A stretch of DNA of 64,000 nt from Tethya wilhelma (taxonomy: Eukaryota > Porifera > Demospongiae > Tethyida > Tethyidae), in contig CAXIPT010000008.1 of assembly GCA_964030475.1 (NCBI GenBank), positions 4,520,517-4,584,516 on the forward strand, given 5' to 3'. Below, one piece after another: positions 25,656-37,672 of this stretch. Position numbers and translations under genes: made by a program. Position 1 is the first letter of the stretch. Every line of letters starts with the position of its first letter. The notes beneath the pieces are model-generated. The model did no database searches. It worked only from the letters and a program-made list of their open reading frames with translations, and had not been told where the DNA came from.

Positions 25656-26958
25656 TGTTATTGTAGCGCCAGTCGACAATTGTAGCCAGGTTTCTACTCC
25701 GCTAGAATGCTATAGCGTTGTGACTATTAAAATCATATTACTATCCTATTAAACGCAGAGCAGACAGTAGTCAACACTCACAGCCTCGTTTTGACACATT
25801 CCTCGAATTGTTTCACAGATTGATCTCACCGATAGCTAGTCAAATGTCGTACTCTCATCCATCTATCGCACACACACACACGCACACTCACGCTTTCGAT
25901 CTTGCAATGAAAGAGGCTGGGCATGTTTATACATGCCTGTCTGGTACCCACCATTCCCCCATACTTTACATGTGGGCGTAGGTTAGACTAAAGCATTCAT
26001 TTCCTGCCATATGCTAAGCTGTTAACCGGCTTTTGATGCATTTTTCAGGAGATGATAAGCACTGATAAGTCTTGCCAGCTGTCCCACATGGTTCCTGTTC
26101 ATGCATACTAGATGTCATCACTGATAAAAATTGATCCACTTGAATGAATTTGTTGTCAAAAGTGAAATGGATTATTTACTTGTTCTTATCTCTTGTGGTT
26201 TTTTCCTTCAATGCTCTTACCGTGAATTTCAACCGGAGGTTAGCACTAGACCATACAAGTTGTTCCGTACAATGCCCATGCAGAACATGGACTTTTAGCA
26301 TAGCATAGCAGGACCTACTTGTGTATGTCATTGTGCACCATCTCCTAAGCTTGAGCTAAGATATAAGTCGAGTAGGCTGCATGCACTTAATGCCAACTTA
26401 AAATGCAGTTTCTTTTGTCTGTGTACAGGCAGAGTACATTCAATGATGCAATTGTGTTTACACTACAAATCACAGCATCAGTGAGATCAACACAGAGAAA
26501 TTGATATCAATTGCACTCATTAATAAAGAATGCTTCGTACACAAGGAGCGTGTGAGTATGTGTGCACACAGCGTGCTTCTGTTGCACCTCCTAATGTACA
26601 CCAGCCACTGTATAAGAGCTCCATTGTTTGCACACTAGTCATTAGCATTCACGGCAACCAACACAATGGGAAATAGATGTTGACTTACAAATAGCTGGAG
26701 CATCCCCAGTGAATGTGGCAAAGATTTCTCATCAAAGAGAAAGCTAATGCACTACATTGGACGACGGCTATTAGGGAGACGAAATTATGTTGACAGCCTG
26801 CCAAGAGTGTTTCTTCCACCCTCCACCCAACTTTTTAAGCTCATTATCATGGTTTTGTGACAAAACCTCAAATCTGATTAGAACCTCTTAGGAAACAGCT
26901 ATGCCTGACCACCCAGCTCTAAAGCTACATGACCCACCTTCATGAAGCATGAGCTAGC

Positions 26959-27019
<61 letters not shown>

Positions 27020-28121
27020 TGTCAGAGAAAGCAAAATAATTATGTGTGTATATGCATGTGTGTGTATAGAGACCATATGCCACATTTTGTGGGTTGCAAA
27101 TTTGGGTTTATGCCATTTCACAGCCTTATAACTATAATCTTTTAATGTGGCCTGTGACACTACAGTATTATAATAACAATGCAATATTTTGGTCTGATTG
27201 AGTCTTCAATCTCTTTCAAAATGGAGTAGCCACTTCAACCACTGTCGTGTCTTTGACCTTCTGATAATGGGCAGCGGAATTTTGGGTGGCACTACACCAA
27301 AAGCTGTCATCTAATGTATTAATTCTTTTTGCTTACAAATAATATATCATGGGAGCTTAGAGAGGTAGCCACAACTGATGGTGGGGAGCTCAGAGCCATA
27401 CATTGAAGGAGGAATTGCCTTTGTATGGTCAAAAGGAAGCTAACTAGTGGGGTTGAATTACTGGAATGGAGCCGTGCTATGCATGCAAACTTAATGCACA
27501 TATGAGTTAATTGGCGTGTACTTGGTTGAATAGCTCGACTCTGAATACCCATAATTTTGGTAGTAAGTTTAAAGGACTCGCTTTTCAAAACAGCCCAAGT
27601 GGGGGGTGATGGGGTCGTGAATGGTGTAGATCACTTTGCTGATTATTAATTCGATCTTGTCACATTAATGCTACTCAAGTAGGTGACAATACCTATTGAA
27701 ACAGCTGTGTGAGAAGTTGTATGCGTGTGTGCATGCACCCAAGCCCACCCACCCACACACACACACACACACACAGGCACACAGACACATGCTCAATTCA
27801 TATTTGTACCACACACATGCACACTCATTGCAGGCTATGCACCTATTCGTTTCCTTGGCAACACTAGAGTTGATTTCACACTTGACTACTCTTTCTTCTA
27901 CGATCTCGAACTTCAAAGAGCCCAAGTGGGTGGAGTCACAAAGGAGGATATTGACGTGGGTCCTGGACCGGGAAAGAAGAGAAGAAGGAAACGACAGAAT
28001 GGTGGTCCAGACTCTGAACCGGAAGAGACCATTCAAAGCGTGAGCATCAGTTTCAGACCTGTTGAAGTATCGGATGGAGTTCTTCTCTACTCCAGGACAG
28101 ATTCCTCTGAGCACTTGCTCA

Positions 28122-28168
<47 letters not shown>

Positions 28169-29435
28169 ATACTGTGTATATATTATGTGTATACTATAAG
28201 GCATAATCCGTGCAATGTTGCAAAGTTTGTGGATTGACAGCCAGCTATAATAGTTGAGATATTGAATCGTATGATTGTTTCATTGTCTGTTGTCGAGTTG
28301 TTGCATTTCTGTTGCTTGGTTACAGTTAACTGTTGCTATTAATCTCCTAGCTACAGGCTTGTTGCAGACTAAGAGCTCAAGTAGATTAGTCCAAGAGGAA
28401 CATGCTTGAATCACAAAAGGCTTATCCACAAGCAACAGTCTATATTATGCCATAATATCTGTTGATGGACTGTGTTTTTGGGTTTATGCTTCTTGTGCCT
28501 TGACCCCATATACAGTTTTCAATAGCCATCCATTAACCTCTCAATATATTAAAGAGCTTGTGTGCGTGTGTGTTCCAAGTGTATTTTGAATGCGATACCC
28601 TTACAGAGAAGAGATGGTGCATGAAAGTGATACGATTGAAAGCTGAGACTAATGCTCTCTTTCCCTCTCACGTTTCACAACCAAACACCAAAAAACTCGT
28701 CTCATGCTGACATCCAACACGTGAAACTGTACACCATGCACTCAAATAGCATGTTTATCTTAGGATGTTCCTTGCAGACTCATTTTGTGTCATATGAGTG
28801 GGTGGTCATGACTGGCTGTTTTGGACTTGCTAGAATGTCATCCAGCTCTCTAGACAATCAGTGAAATGCTATAGTTGTTCTTCCATTATAGCAATATAGC
28901 TAGCATCTGTAGCAGTAGTAGTTTGGCTGGCTTGGCTGAGAGTGAGGTGCATACATCCTCAGAATGTGAGAGTGTACAATTGTTAGAGTGTTTCTCTCAA
29001 GAGCCAGTCTCAGCGCATGCATTAGCCAATTAGGAACCATGGTGACAGCCAGTCATTGGCTAATACATTCAGAATGTGTGTATGCATTTTGAGAGTGCTG
29101 TTTGCGTTAAAATCTTACTTTTGTTTACTTACTTTTGAGAAAAATATCTTTTGACTTCCATGGCTTGTCTTCCTATGGTAAACACCCAGTGTCATTGTTA
29201 AGTAATAATATGCTTGCAGTGTTGTGGTGCACTGAGGTAATTGAGCGAACTTTGATCATAACAGTGTGCTCCGTTACACACGGTTAAACCCAAACATTTG
29301 AATATTTCATCTGGCACGTTTCACATGCTACCTCATTGCACTGTGGCTTCGAGCATGACAGATACGTCAACTTGTTTATGTCTTGCAAGCATGTCATTAA
29401 GCATAACTTCTCGCTTTAACTCGTCTTTCTGTCAA

Positions 29436-29499
<64 letters not shown>

Positions 29500-31982
29500 T
29501 CTTTAGGTAATGGAGGCTGAAACCACTTCACATTTGATCATCTACATGGTGTCAAATCTTTCTGGAGAACAAGATCCCATAATATATATTCCAGTGAACA
29601 TTGATCTGCAGAACAACACCCTCTATCAAGCCACCATCAAATTCACCAACAAGAAAGTCACGCTCACCGTTCACATCGGACTGCAACAGCTCTCCAATGC
29701 TGACAGCTGGAACTCTCACGATGTGACCACTTTTGCCAAACAACCTTCCACTTTCATGAGCATTGGTGGTAAACATGATAACCAAGATGGCTACTTTGTA
29801 GGCTGCATGAGTAGCATCACCATCAACACCATTGACCTCCCACTCAACGGACTCCTCACTGCACCAGAAGGGGGATTCACCACCACTAGCAGCAATCCTG
29901 ATGAAGGAGGAGGCAGTAATGGCGGTGGTGTGGAGTCAAACTGCAATCTCTGTGATCTGGCCAAGTGTAGCACTGACATGGTGTGTGTTCCTTCGGAGCT
30001 GATGGGGGAGACTAGCTGCAAGTGTCCAGCTGGACACGTATTTGACGACTCTGGAAGCAAATGCACTGTCGTGATTTCAACCTCAGGTTCCCTGAATGTA
30101 ACAGAAGCAGGAGTGTCCATCTACATCATCATCGGAGGAGCAATTGGTGGGGTAGTGGTGCTAGGTGTGTGCGTCATCTTGCTCATTGTCGTCGTGAGGA
30201 AGGTACACCTCAGAAGTGAGAGGAAGAAGAGAACGTACTCTGTACACTCTTTGAATATTGCTGAGATGAGGAACGGACTGAGATCTACGACCAACCAGTA
30301 CGAGTTTAACACCCCGCAACCGCGAAGAGACGAACCTGCACTTGGACTCACCTCCCTTGGAGGGAGCTGTGCTACTAGCAAGCGAGGCAGCAGTGTCAGC
30401 ACTTACCAAGAGCATTGCGAAGATGCCGATCCAGAGTGTGACATACCACGTCGCTACTCAAGGAGAAAGTCCACCACAAGTGCCGAGAGTGGTATCAAGA
30501 CAGATACGGACAGAGACCCGAGCATCAGGTCACGAGAAATTCCAAGAATGGATGATTCTGGAAATGAACGAGATACGGATTACTCCCCACCAGAGTCCGA
30601 ATCAGACCTCACCAGCTCTTGTTGCATGGAGACTGCTCTTTCACCTGTCGGTCTCCAACTTGCAGGATCTTCCAACTCTCTTGTTGGCCTTCCGACGAGC
30701 ATTCGCGGTCCTCTCTCACCTCAAGAACAAAAGATCATCACCCCTCTTCGACCTCCTAGCACGAACCTCAGCATGAGCGAGCTGGACGAACTAGGTCGGC
30801 ATAATCGTGGAGATCTCGACACAGATGCCGAGACAGACTTCTCCTATCCCAGTACTCCCCGCTCACCGACCAGAAATGGTGGCATGTCAGTTTTGAGCCG
30901 TCCCGTGAGAACTCACTCAGATAGCGACAAGACTTCTAGAAGTAGCACACCAAAATGGTATAAGTCGAGCACAGCGTCGGACACGGAGCGAGAGAAGGAG
31001 AGAATACAAAGCACCCGGCCCTACTACACCACACACACCAGTCCACCGCACAAATACCATCCTGCTCCGGAGTACAGACCACCGCCAGCCTTTTCCGATC
31101 ACAAGAGCGCTTCCCCGCTCAATCCTAACCCAAGGAACAGGATGATGCACACTATTGATTCTCCTCTCGCACGAAACACACACAAGTACGAGAACCATCC
31201 CCTGCCGAATTTCCTGGACCTTCCCGTACGAGACCGACGGCATGAGTACGACCAAGTTCCTCCCCCGTCCTCCATGGGGAGTGATTCTCGGAGTCGGCAA
31301 AATCCACACCTGATCACACATGCTCAACAACAACCAGTGAGGTATACACAACTGAGTAAGCCGTATTCGAGCACCATGGCAACAAGGCGACAGAACTCGA
31401 GCGATAACCATCCTACGGATTACAACCATCGCCACATGATGACGCTCCCATCTCATTTCCGAGGGGGGATTGCTAATCGTAGCTTCAGCACTGGCGACGC
31501 ACCGCCGTCTGATTCGGAGCATCACTTCCAAGATCTCAAATCAGTGTCCACCATCAACCCCATCTCGTACTGGGAGAATCAGGTCAGGATGAAGTCTGCC
31601 GTTGATCAGGTCGATCCCTATCAGGTCCTGTCAGAGCCATTTGTGCAGTTTGAAGACGTGAGCACCTCTCCAAGCGTGACAGAGAGCCAGATCACCCTCG
31701 GACCCGAGCACCAGGTGTTTGAGAGTCAAGGAGGGGGAGAAGGAGTTGCCGATATCAATCCGATCGACAACATGAGTCTGACGCGAATGCAAGATAACGA
31801 TTTAGATTCGGTCATGACTGAGTCAGATATTGGGCAAGGAATCAAACATTTCCCGTCAGCCGATTGTTCGGATGAGTACACGGCAACTTTAGTAGCGACA
31901 TCGAGTACTAGTGAGGAATCTACTCCGAAGCTTCAACCACGAAGTGTGTATCCCTTACCACTTTCTCAGCGGTCCTTTGACG

Positions 31983-32023
<41 letters not shown>

Positions 32024-32122
32024 GACTTACAGTCTCTTTCTTTCACTTGTTACCTAATGTATACTCGCTCCTCACACAACCTGCACTCACTTTTTGTGTG
32101 TTACTTTGTAAGTTTTATGTAA
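17290..32122 (+). CDS. Second cadherin: cadherin repeats, laminin-G, EGF-like, one membrane span
   Basis: Single-pass receptor. Supported exons: 17290-17450 (ATG and a hydrophobic signal peptide), 17631-19488, 20874-20959, 25463-25543, 27834-28123 and 29507-32122; a 33-nt exon at 22147-22179 is tentative. There are about five cadherin repeats (linkers such as DINDDIP, NVNDNPP, DVNDNSP), then a laminin-G beginning near 19200, a Cys-rich piece, and a second laminin-G (27834 to about 29860) with a basic RRRKR insertion. An EGF-like module follows (CNLCDLAKC..., about 29940-30065), then a membrane span (30115-30200) and a Ser/Thr/Pro-rich tail of about 640 residues. The join from 20959 (phase 2) to the next exon is unresolved, so part of laminin-G 1 is missing from this model. 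The C-terminus runs through a (CA)n tract. It lies beside cadherin 1 on the same strand and is possibly a diverged relative. Confidence 0.87.
22829..22904 (+). repeat. Short tandem duplication, about 38 bp x2
   Basis: Two adjacent copies containing ATCTTGTACCTTAAAAATTC followed by CTTTATTACATGCACC, inside an intron of cadherin 2. Confidence 0.85.
23035..23322 (+). repeat. Tandem duplication, about 140 bp x2
   Basis: Two direct copies sharing ATCACTACT..GTAGACAGCTC, CTCTCTAGCAGTCTCT and ACAGCACAGGACCAAGCATC, with small differences and one indel. Noncoding, inside an intron. Confidence 0.85.
25618..25651 (+). repeat. (CA)n microsatellite
   Basis: Pure CA run in the intron downstream of the 25463-25543 exon. 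Confidence 0.95.
26961..27017 (+). repeat. (GA)n microsatellite
   Basis: Pure GA run of about 57 bp in an intron of cadherin 2. Confidence 0.95.
28124..28162 (+). repeat. (GT)n microsatellite forming a splice donor
   Basis: The second laminin-G exon ends ...CTC AAG directly before this GT run, so the donor is the first GT of the repeat. Confidence 0.9.
29440..29497 (+). repeat. (TC)n microsatellite acting as polypyrimidine tract
   Basis: A TC run of about 58 bp followed by GATTCTTTAG and the last exon of cadherin 2 at 29507. Confidence 0.95.
31984..32021 (+). repeat. (CA)n microsatellite within the cadherin 2 reading frame
   Basis: A CA run read as a Thr-His repeat near the C-terminus. The frame stays open after it for about 34 more codons, ending at TAA 32120-32122. 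Length changes here would alter or truncate the C-terminus. Confidence 0.9.
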
Positions 32123-33193
32123 GTTTTTGTGTTTTATTATTTTTGTATGTGATCATCTGTCTATTTTGAATTGAACAATTGACCACTCATGCATAATTAT
32201 TGTTTCAATTGAATCAAATCACTTTTTCATTCAAATTTTTTTCCATGAATTTTTTAAATCACTCTCTCTCTTATCAGTTGTTGATAATAATCAGCTTGGT
32301 TACTAAATTTTTGTATGCGTGTGTGCATGTATATCTGTTTGGTTTTTTTGAATCATGGAATCGATAAATCACTGAAAAAAATTTGGGCTATATTTTTTCC
32401 CCACTATGTATAATAGTGCTTCTGTATTTTACATTTCTCTATTTTTACTTTGTATTATAATGCAACTATAATCACTACTGTCTCACTTTGTATATTATAA
32501 TTATAATTATTATTTGTCTTTCAACTATTTAGATGTGTGTGGAACTTTCACAAATTAATGAATTATATTTCAAAAAAATATATCAGTGATATCGATGCTT
32601 GATCATTATAGTAGGGACAAGGGCTATAGAAAAGGATAGCATTCCAGTATAAGATACCTACTTACAAACAGCTATATAGAATGACCCATCTCAGACACAT
32701 TCCTAATTACCAAAGCATACCCTAATAACCAGTTTCCCAGGCCGTGCATTAAGAAAATCACACAACTGTTTACACAAACTCACCAAAACATACTCTAGCT
32801 GCCTCTCAGAGCACTCACTCTCTAGTACAACCATCAACGGGATTTATACTACACAACCACTATATATTGCCGCAGATGAAACCCGATACTTCTCTGAAAG
32901 TGATCGCTCACTTGATAAAGAGGTTGCCGTGGCAACGGACAGAGTTGCGATGAGATCGGAAGATGCCATTGGTTGGGTTTAGGATTCCAGTGGGTGACTC
33001 CATGTGTTAATCAGGAGGTCATCATCATTGAATGGCCTCTTGGAAAAACAGATAATTGGCGTGCGTGCGAACGTTTTGCTGCGTACGTATTGAACAAAAG
33101 CGTGCTATGTAAACAAGCATATGTGTGTGGAGATTGAGGGGAAAATATGTACACACACACACACACATACAGAGATATTTATGTGAAGATACA

Positions 33194-33227
<34 letters not shown>

Positions 33228-33228
33228 N

Positions 33229-33323
<95 letters not shown>

Positions 33324-34084
33324 GCGTCACTAGCTGCTCCATTAAGGAAGCAGGAAGGTTGACTACCGATAATTGTTATGATATCACTATAACTATTAAA
33401 CTTTTTCCAATACCTCTAGTCACGTTTCAGCACTCACCGATCACATCATAGTGTCAATGAATAGTACACTGATTATATCTATTATACAATATATAAATAT
33501 ATATATATATTTATATATATTTATAATATATATATATATATGATTGTGGATCTGCTGAGCTTACACAAGACCTCACGGAGAGGCAATGGTTCTCATGTCC
33601 CACACAAACACAGGTAGTGCCAAAGTAACAATCAATTTACGATGTTACATAAACACATTACAGTATGTAGTTTAATGGATATATAAGTTATGTATATAAT
33701 GTTATTTTAACGAGAGATATGCTATTTATACATGAATTTTAAATAAGATCTTAATTTTTTTCCCCTACTTTGGCCAAAGATGTGGAGTATTAAAGACAAG
33801 GAGTCTTCCAGGACAAGTGACCACCTTTGTTGTTTGTATTACTAACTTAGCATGACATTGTGCATGTGTGGCAGCTAGTGCAGCATTTGATGTGTGTGGT
33901 CCAAAGGAAGTTGACACAGCTAATAAATCGGCTTCCTGTTTCAATTTGCAAGTGATCAATTCAAAAATCTCAAATGATAATTATTAATACAGTGTCAGCT
34001 TGAACATACAGTGAAAAGTGCACAACAACTACACAGACTATGCACATACAACCATCCAAATACTCTAAAGGTTCAAAAGTTGGA
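32123..34084. other. Intergenic, repeat-rich region
   Basis: AT-rich 3' flank of cadherin 2, a long (CA)n tract at about 33182-33320 containing one N, and a TATA-rich palindromic stretch at about 33478-33541. A short open stretch near 33560-33605 ends before a GTAGTG, but I recognise no protein in it. No gene is supported. Confidence 0.6.
33192..33320 (+). repeat. Long (CA)n microsatellite with an N
   Basis: About 130 bp of CA, interrupted by a single N at about 33228. The true length in the genome is uncertain. Confidence 0.95.
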
Positions 34085-36300
34085 TCAGTTTTGTTTTTGT
34101 CTTCTCCCTTTTCTTGGTTTGGGGAAGTTGAGTGGTATTTGGAGGACAGCTGTACAGGAGGTAACAGCACTTGATGTGGGATCAGCTTCATCCTCAGGAG
34201 CTTTTCTCTTGACAGCCGACTTGCTGACGGTACAACCTAGAGCTCTGAAATGGTCCATCAATCTGAAGACATGAGAAAAATAATAATTATCATGGCACAC
34301 GAATGAATAGGTATAGAATGAAGTACATAGGAGGTACTAATGTGGGTAAAGGGTCGTCAAATATAAAAGTATATATTTGAGACTGAGACTCACTTGAGAG
34401 TGGTGAGTTTCAAGTCTTGCTGGAGAGCAGCACACTCTACAGTGAAGTCGTCCAGGATGAGTGCCAGTACAAACAAATGCAGTCGAATTTTGTCCTTCAT
34501 TCGTGCCGAGAGAATAAAAGCATCTCTTCCATCTTTGCCTCCTCCAATCTGACGTTCAGCAAACTTGCTCAACATTTCTTTATTGACNGGGGGGGGGGGG
34601 GGGGGGGGGGGGGGATGGGGGGGAAGAAGGGGAAAAAAAAAAGTAAACTATGATTGTCTCGTGAAGCCAAGTGCAAGAGTGTGGCTTTGTAAGAGAGACT
34701 AGAAATTTGGTGATTTCAAGCCGAACCTTCTGCTCCGAATTTCCTCCCTTTCATGTTGTGAACGGCAATCAAGAAGGAGATGTATAACAAGATGGCCGCC
34801 TTAAGACTCCTGTGAGGCTCACTGCTTGGAAGAGATGAGACGTGGTCGAGAACATACTCGGGATAGCTGCATATTAATTTTGATAAATTTGTGATGTAAT
34901 GATGACATAACCATTTTTAGCAAACCTCTTGTCCTGTCTCCACTGTCTGATATTATCAACAGTAGCTTTGGTAAAGACTTTGGCAGCTTTCTTCAAGATC
35001 TTGAGTTCGCCCAGAGAGACAACTATCATAATTTGGTCAAGAAACAAACAAGGCAGAACAACATAATAGCAAACGATTTACTGAGAAGACGTTCAGGATA
35101 CTGTTTTCAAGGTTGTAAACATCTTGAGGAGACTCTGCTGCTGGGTTGTAGGGAGGCATTAGACTAGAGCTCTGTGGACCAACAGCATCTAGGATTAAAG
35201 GAAATATAAAGATATAGAGAGCATTAACTTTATGCACCCAGAAACACACACAATGAATACACACACCAGCTGTTGCTTCTTCAATTTCCTTCTCAGCTTG
35301 ACTGAGAGCAGTAGTCAAGGCTGATTCAAGAGCTCCAGCTTCGACCAAATTTCTCTTAGCAGCAGAAAAGGCTCTCTTCTGCTTCTCACTTCCAAACAGC
35401 TTCACCATCTGATCAACAGTCTGATGGTAATCCTGTTTCTTAGGCGTCTCCTCACTCTCCTCCTCGTTCAAGATCTCTTTCGTAGCCACTCCTGTGAGAT
35501 CAGCACTCAAAAATACCATGCATTCTTTTATGTATACCGTATAGCACAAACTATTGCCCGGAATAAAATTTGGCAGATTGTCAAAAATTTCATGATTGGT
35601 GGATTTTATTTTGGTGGTAGCACATGCAGCAATACATGTATTCTGTATGTGCTGCACAAAATGACTGTTTTGTAATATTGATGATCCTTACCAAAGCTGC
35701 CAATCTGCCAATATTCAAATTTTTGTGCTATACGGTAATATGACAATTGCACCTGGGATGCATGGTTTGAGCGTGAATTGTTCAGCCTTGTGGAGTGTCA
35801 TGATCCCAGTCTCTCTGTCCACAGCTCCGATGCAGTATCTACGATGATCAATTGTATTAATTTCAACCCTCTGTAATACAACCGATAGCTGTACAGTGTG
35901 TACCTACAAGTACTTGATCCAGTTGCAGTCATACTGTCTGGGTCATAGTTGGTGCCAATGTAAGACAAATGATTAGTTTCAGCAACCTGCACGTAGAGGA
36001 AAGTAGCATGAAAACACCTATAAATAGATCGTTAAACAAGGTCTGAGTACCCTACCATTATCTTTCTCTTCTTGGTACGGTCATTAGTCTTATGGTAGAG
36101 AGTGAATGATGGCTTGGAAGTTGAAGAAGGCAGAAGCTGACCATTGGTGAAATTTACTAGATGAAGAAAACAGTCATACATTTAAGCATAAGTTGGAAAT
36201 TGAACGTGAAGGATATAGATAAGTTTGGTGACCACTCCTCACCTAAAAAACTGTCAGTTCTCTCCTCAAAGTCGTCTGGAACGTGGACCTTTACTTCCAT
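34085..36300 (-). CDS. POLR1E: RNA polymerase I subunit RPA49 (PAF53)
   Basis: Subunit of nucleolar RNA polymerase I, part of the A49/A34.5 subcomplex that supports rRNA-gene initiation and elongation. The ATG is at 36300 (MEVKVHVPDDFEE). About eight exons follow on the minus strand, ending with TGA at 34085. Recognisable segments in order are VAETNHLSYIGTNY, then YCIGAVDRETG and the dimerisation region. Next come KLFGSEKQKRAFSAAKRN (about 35370-35420) and VYNLENSI. The tandem winged-helix part follows, with LGELKILKKAAKVF, NIRQWRQDKR, EYVLDHV, AILLYISFLIAVHNMKG and MLSKFAERQ. The C-terminus is basic (KPRKGRRQKQN). It is divergent from CCDC169, with 90 bp between starts. A poly-G tract with an N sits in its penultimate intron, and a family-1 MITE copy lies in another. 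Confidence 0.93.
34587..34620 (+). repeat. Poly-G tract with N (possible assembly gap)
   Basis: A single N followed by a long G run in a POLR1E intron, immediately beside the exon that ends near 34590. The repeat length is unreliable. Confidence 0.8.
35535..35737. mobile_element. MITE-like element, family 1, second copy
   Basis: Termini TACCGTATAGCACAAA and TTTGTGCTATACGGTA are perfect inverse complements over 16 bp. The interior matches 12512-12733, including AATTTCATGATTGG and TTCTGTATGTGCTGC. It lies in an intron of POLR1E. Confidence 0.85.
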
Positions 36301-36390
36301 TCTTCTGGCTTGTGTAACACGTGGTTTCCGTATTCTATAATATAAGCGTTAGTATACTTCCGTATACCTGATTTGCAGCTGGCATTCACG
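36301..36390. promoter_or_regulatory. Bidirectional promoter region, POLR1E / CCDC169
   Basis: Ninety bp separate the two divergent ATG codons, so transcription start sites of both genes must lie within or very near it. No TATA box is obvious. Confidence 0.6.
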
Positions 36391-37170
36391 ATGCGCGAAG
36401 TGCGAAAGCCACTGATCTATTATCTATGCACTGATGGAGTGATGGAAGGGGAATCTTCACATGATTGGGACCTGGAGAGGCTTCAAAACGAACTGCAAAG
36501 ACAGACAGAGACTAGGTATAGACACAATAATGCACTTTTACTCGACATTGCATAGTGCATTATGAGTCAGTTTCCATTGCTATTTTAGAGATGGTTTATT
36601 GAGGACCACAACACAGATGCAGCAAGCTGTCCAAGATGCAGAGAAGATCATTGAAAACTTTCCCAATGAAGGTATATAAATATGCAATGTAAGTGCACGA
36701 ATAAGCTATACAGCACCATAGTATGATAATATCGTACTACTGATGAGGTCTTACCACATGTCATTCATGCAGACTGTGTGTGGAGGGAACACTACCTGAA
36801 GCAGAGAGCACACAATCAGCAGCTTGAAGCACAACTCAACCGGCTAGAGAGGAAAATAGAAGATCTGAAAAGTGAATTACAGACAGGTGAGATGAAGAGT
36901 TAAAGAGAAGCGAATCTTTTAGAGTTTGCTACTTGGCATGCAGTGAATGAACAGGAAACTGGGACAGCATACGAAGGACTGTCAGAAGTGGGTATGAGAC
37001 AACTGCTGAAACGACTAGTGAAGGAGAAGGCTGAGCTAGAGTGGCAGCTGAGGGAGTGTGAGTGGAGACTCGACCAGGAGTCAACAGTGAGTGAGTGAAT
37101 GTTGATTGATACAATGTCATGATCTTTTCCTTCAAGTCAAGCACTCGATCAATGATGCATCGTGGCTTGC

Positions 37171-37247
<77 letters not shown>

Positions 37248-37457
37248 ATAGGCAGTATGTAAAGCAGAGGAGGAGAAGAAAGATATTCTAACAAAACTGG
37301 GACAAGTGAGTCGCTCTAAGGATATGAATTGAAACTAACTCACGATCAATGCCACATGTCAATTCAGGCATCACTTGAGCTGGAGAAGAACAGATCCACT
37401 CAACCAAGATCTCAGGTATCCATTCCAAAAAAGAACAGAGAGGCGAATGCAAATTGA
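36391..37457 (+). CDS. CCDC169: Coiled-coil protein, CCDC169-like
   Basis: A small coiled-coil protein of about 220 residues and unknown molecular function. Six exons, all in phase: from ATG 36391 (MREVRKPLIYYLCTDG), about 36588-36670, about 36774-36887, about 36942-37087, about 37251-37304, and about 37370-37457 ending TGA. Heptad-rich stretches are WREHYLKQRAHNQQLEAQLN and MRQLLKRLVKEKAELEWQLR; the spacing of the WR..Y..Q and LLK.L..EK.. blocks matches what I recall of vertebrate CCDC169. One intron is filled by a (CA)n tract at 37172-37246. The AATAAA at 37472-37477 is likely its poly(A) signal. Family assignment rests on remembered similarity. Confidence 0.78.
37172..37246 (+). repeat. 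(CA)n microsatellite upstream of a CCDC169 acceptor
   Basis: A run of about 75 bp of CA ending a few bases before the TCATAG acceptor of the fifth exon. Confidence 0.95.
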
Positions 37458-37471
37458 TTCCTCAAAACTTA

Positions 37472-37477
37472 AATAAA
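37472..37477 (+). terminator. Poly(A) signal of the CCDC169-like gene
   Basis: AATAAA 15 nt after the stop codon, in the 215-bp gap before the convergent SMARCD stop codon. Confidence 0.55.
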
Positions 37478-37672
37478 CAGATCACCAAATATAATGTCAA
37501 GACTTAAAGAGTATTAGTAATGAATGCCAACTTTTCAAAATCAACCTATCAAATGATTACAATGATGTGCGATAACAATACTATGTACAAGAGCTTGTGA
37601 TTACATATGAGAAAATTGCAAAGATTTCAATTTCAAGATCTATTATTCTAGAGTTGTGAAGAGAAGAGTTGT

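Larger units (their letters stand above)
20960..27833 (+). other. Large intronic region of cadherin 2
   Basis: About 7 kb, mostly noncoding. The exon at 25463-25543 (DCYACHTQWTD...) joins in phase to the exon at 27834. A 33-nt candidate at 22147-22179 (SVATTNACSD) joins in phase to 25463, but not to the exon ending at 20959. Otherwise I see simple repeats and two short tandem duplications. Open frames here are short and not protein-like. Confidence 0.6.

Noticed and set aside
30917..31531. 204-codon minus-strand frame in the cadherin 2 tail
   Set aside because: It is antisense to a continuous, in-phase receptor tail; its composition looks random.
33025..33362. Frames encoding long Cys-Val or Thr-His repeats
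   Set aside because: They are translations of the (CA)n/(GT)n microsatellite.
33560..33605. Exon-like stretch (LTQDLTERQWFSC) before a GTAGTG
   Set aside because: No in-phase partner and no recognised family; it could be chance or part of an unseen gene.
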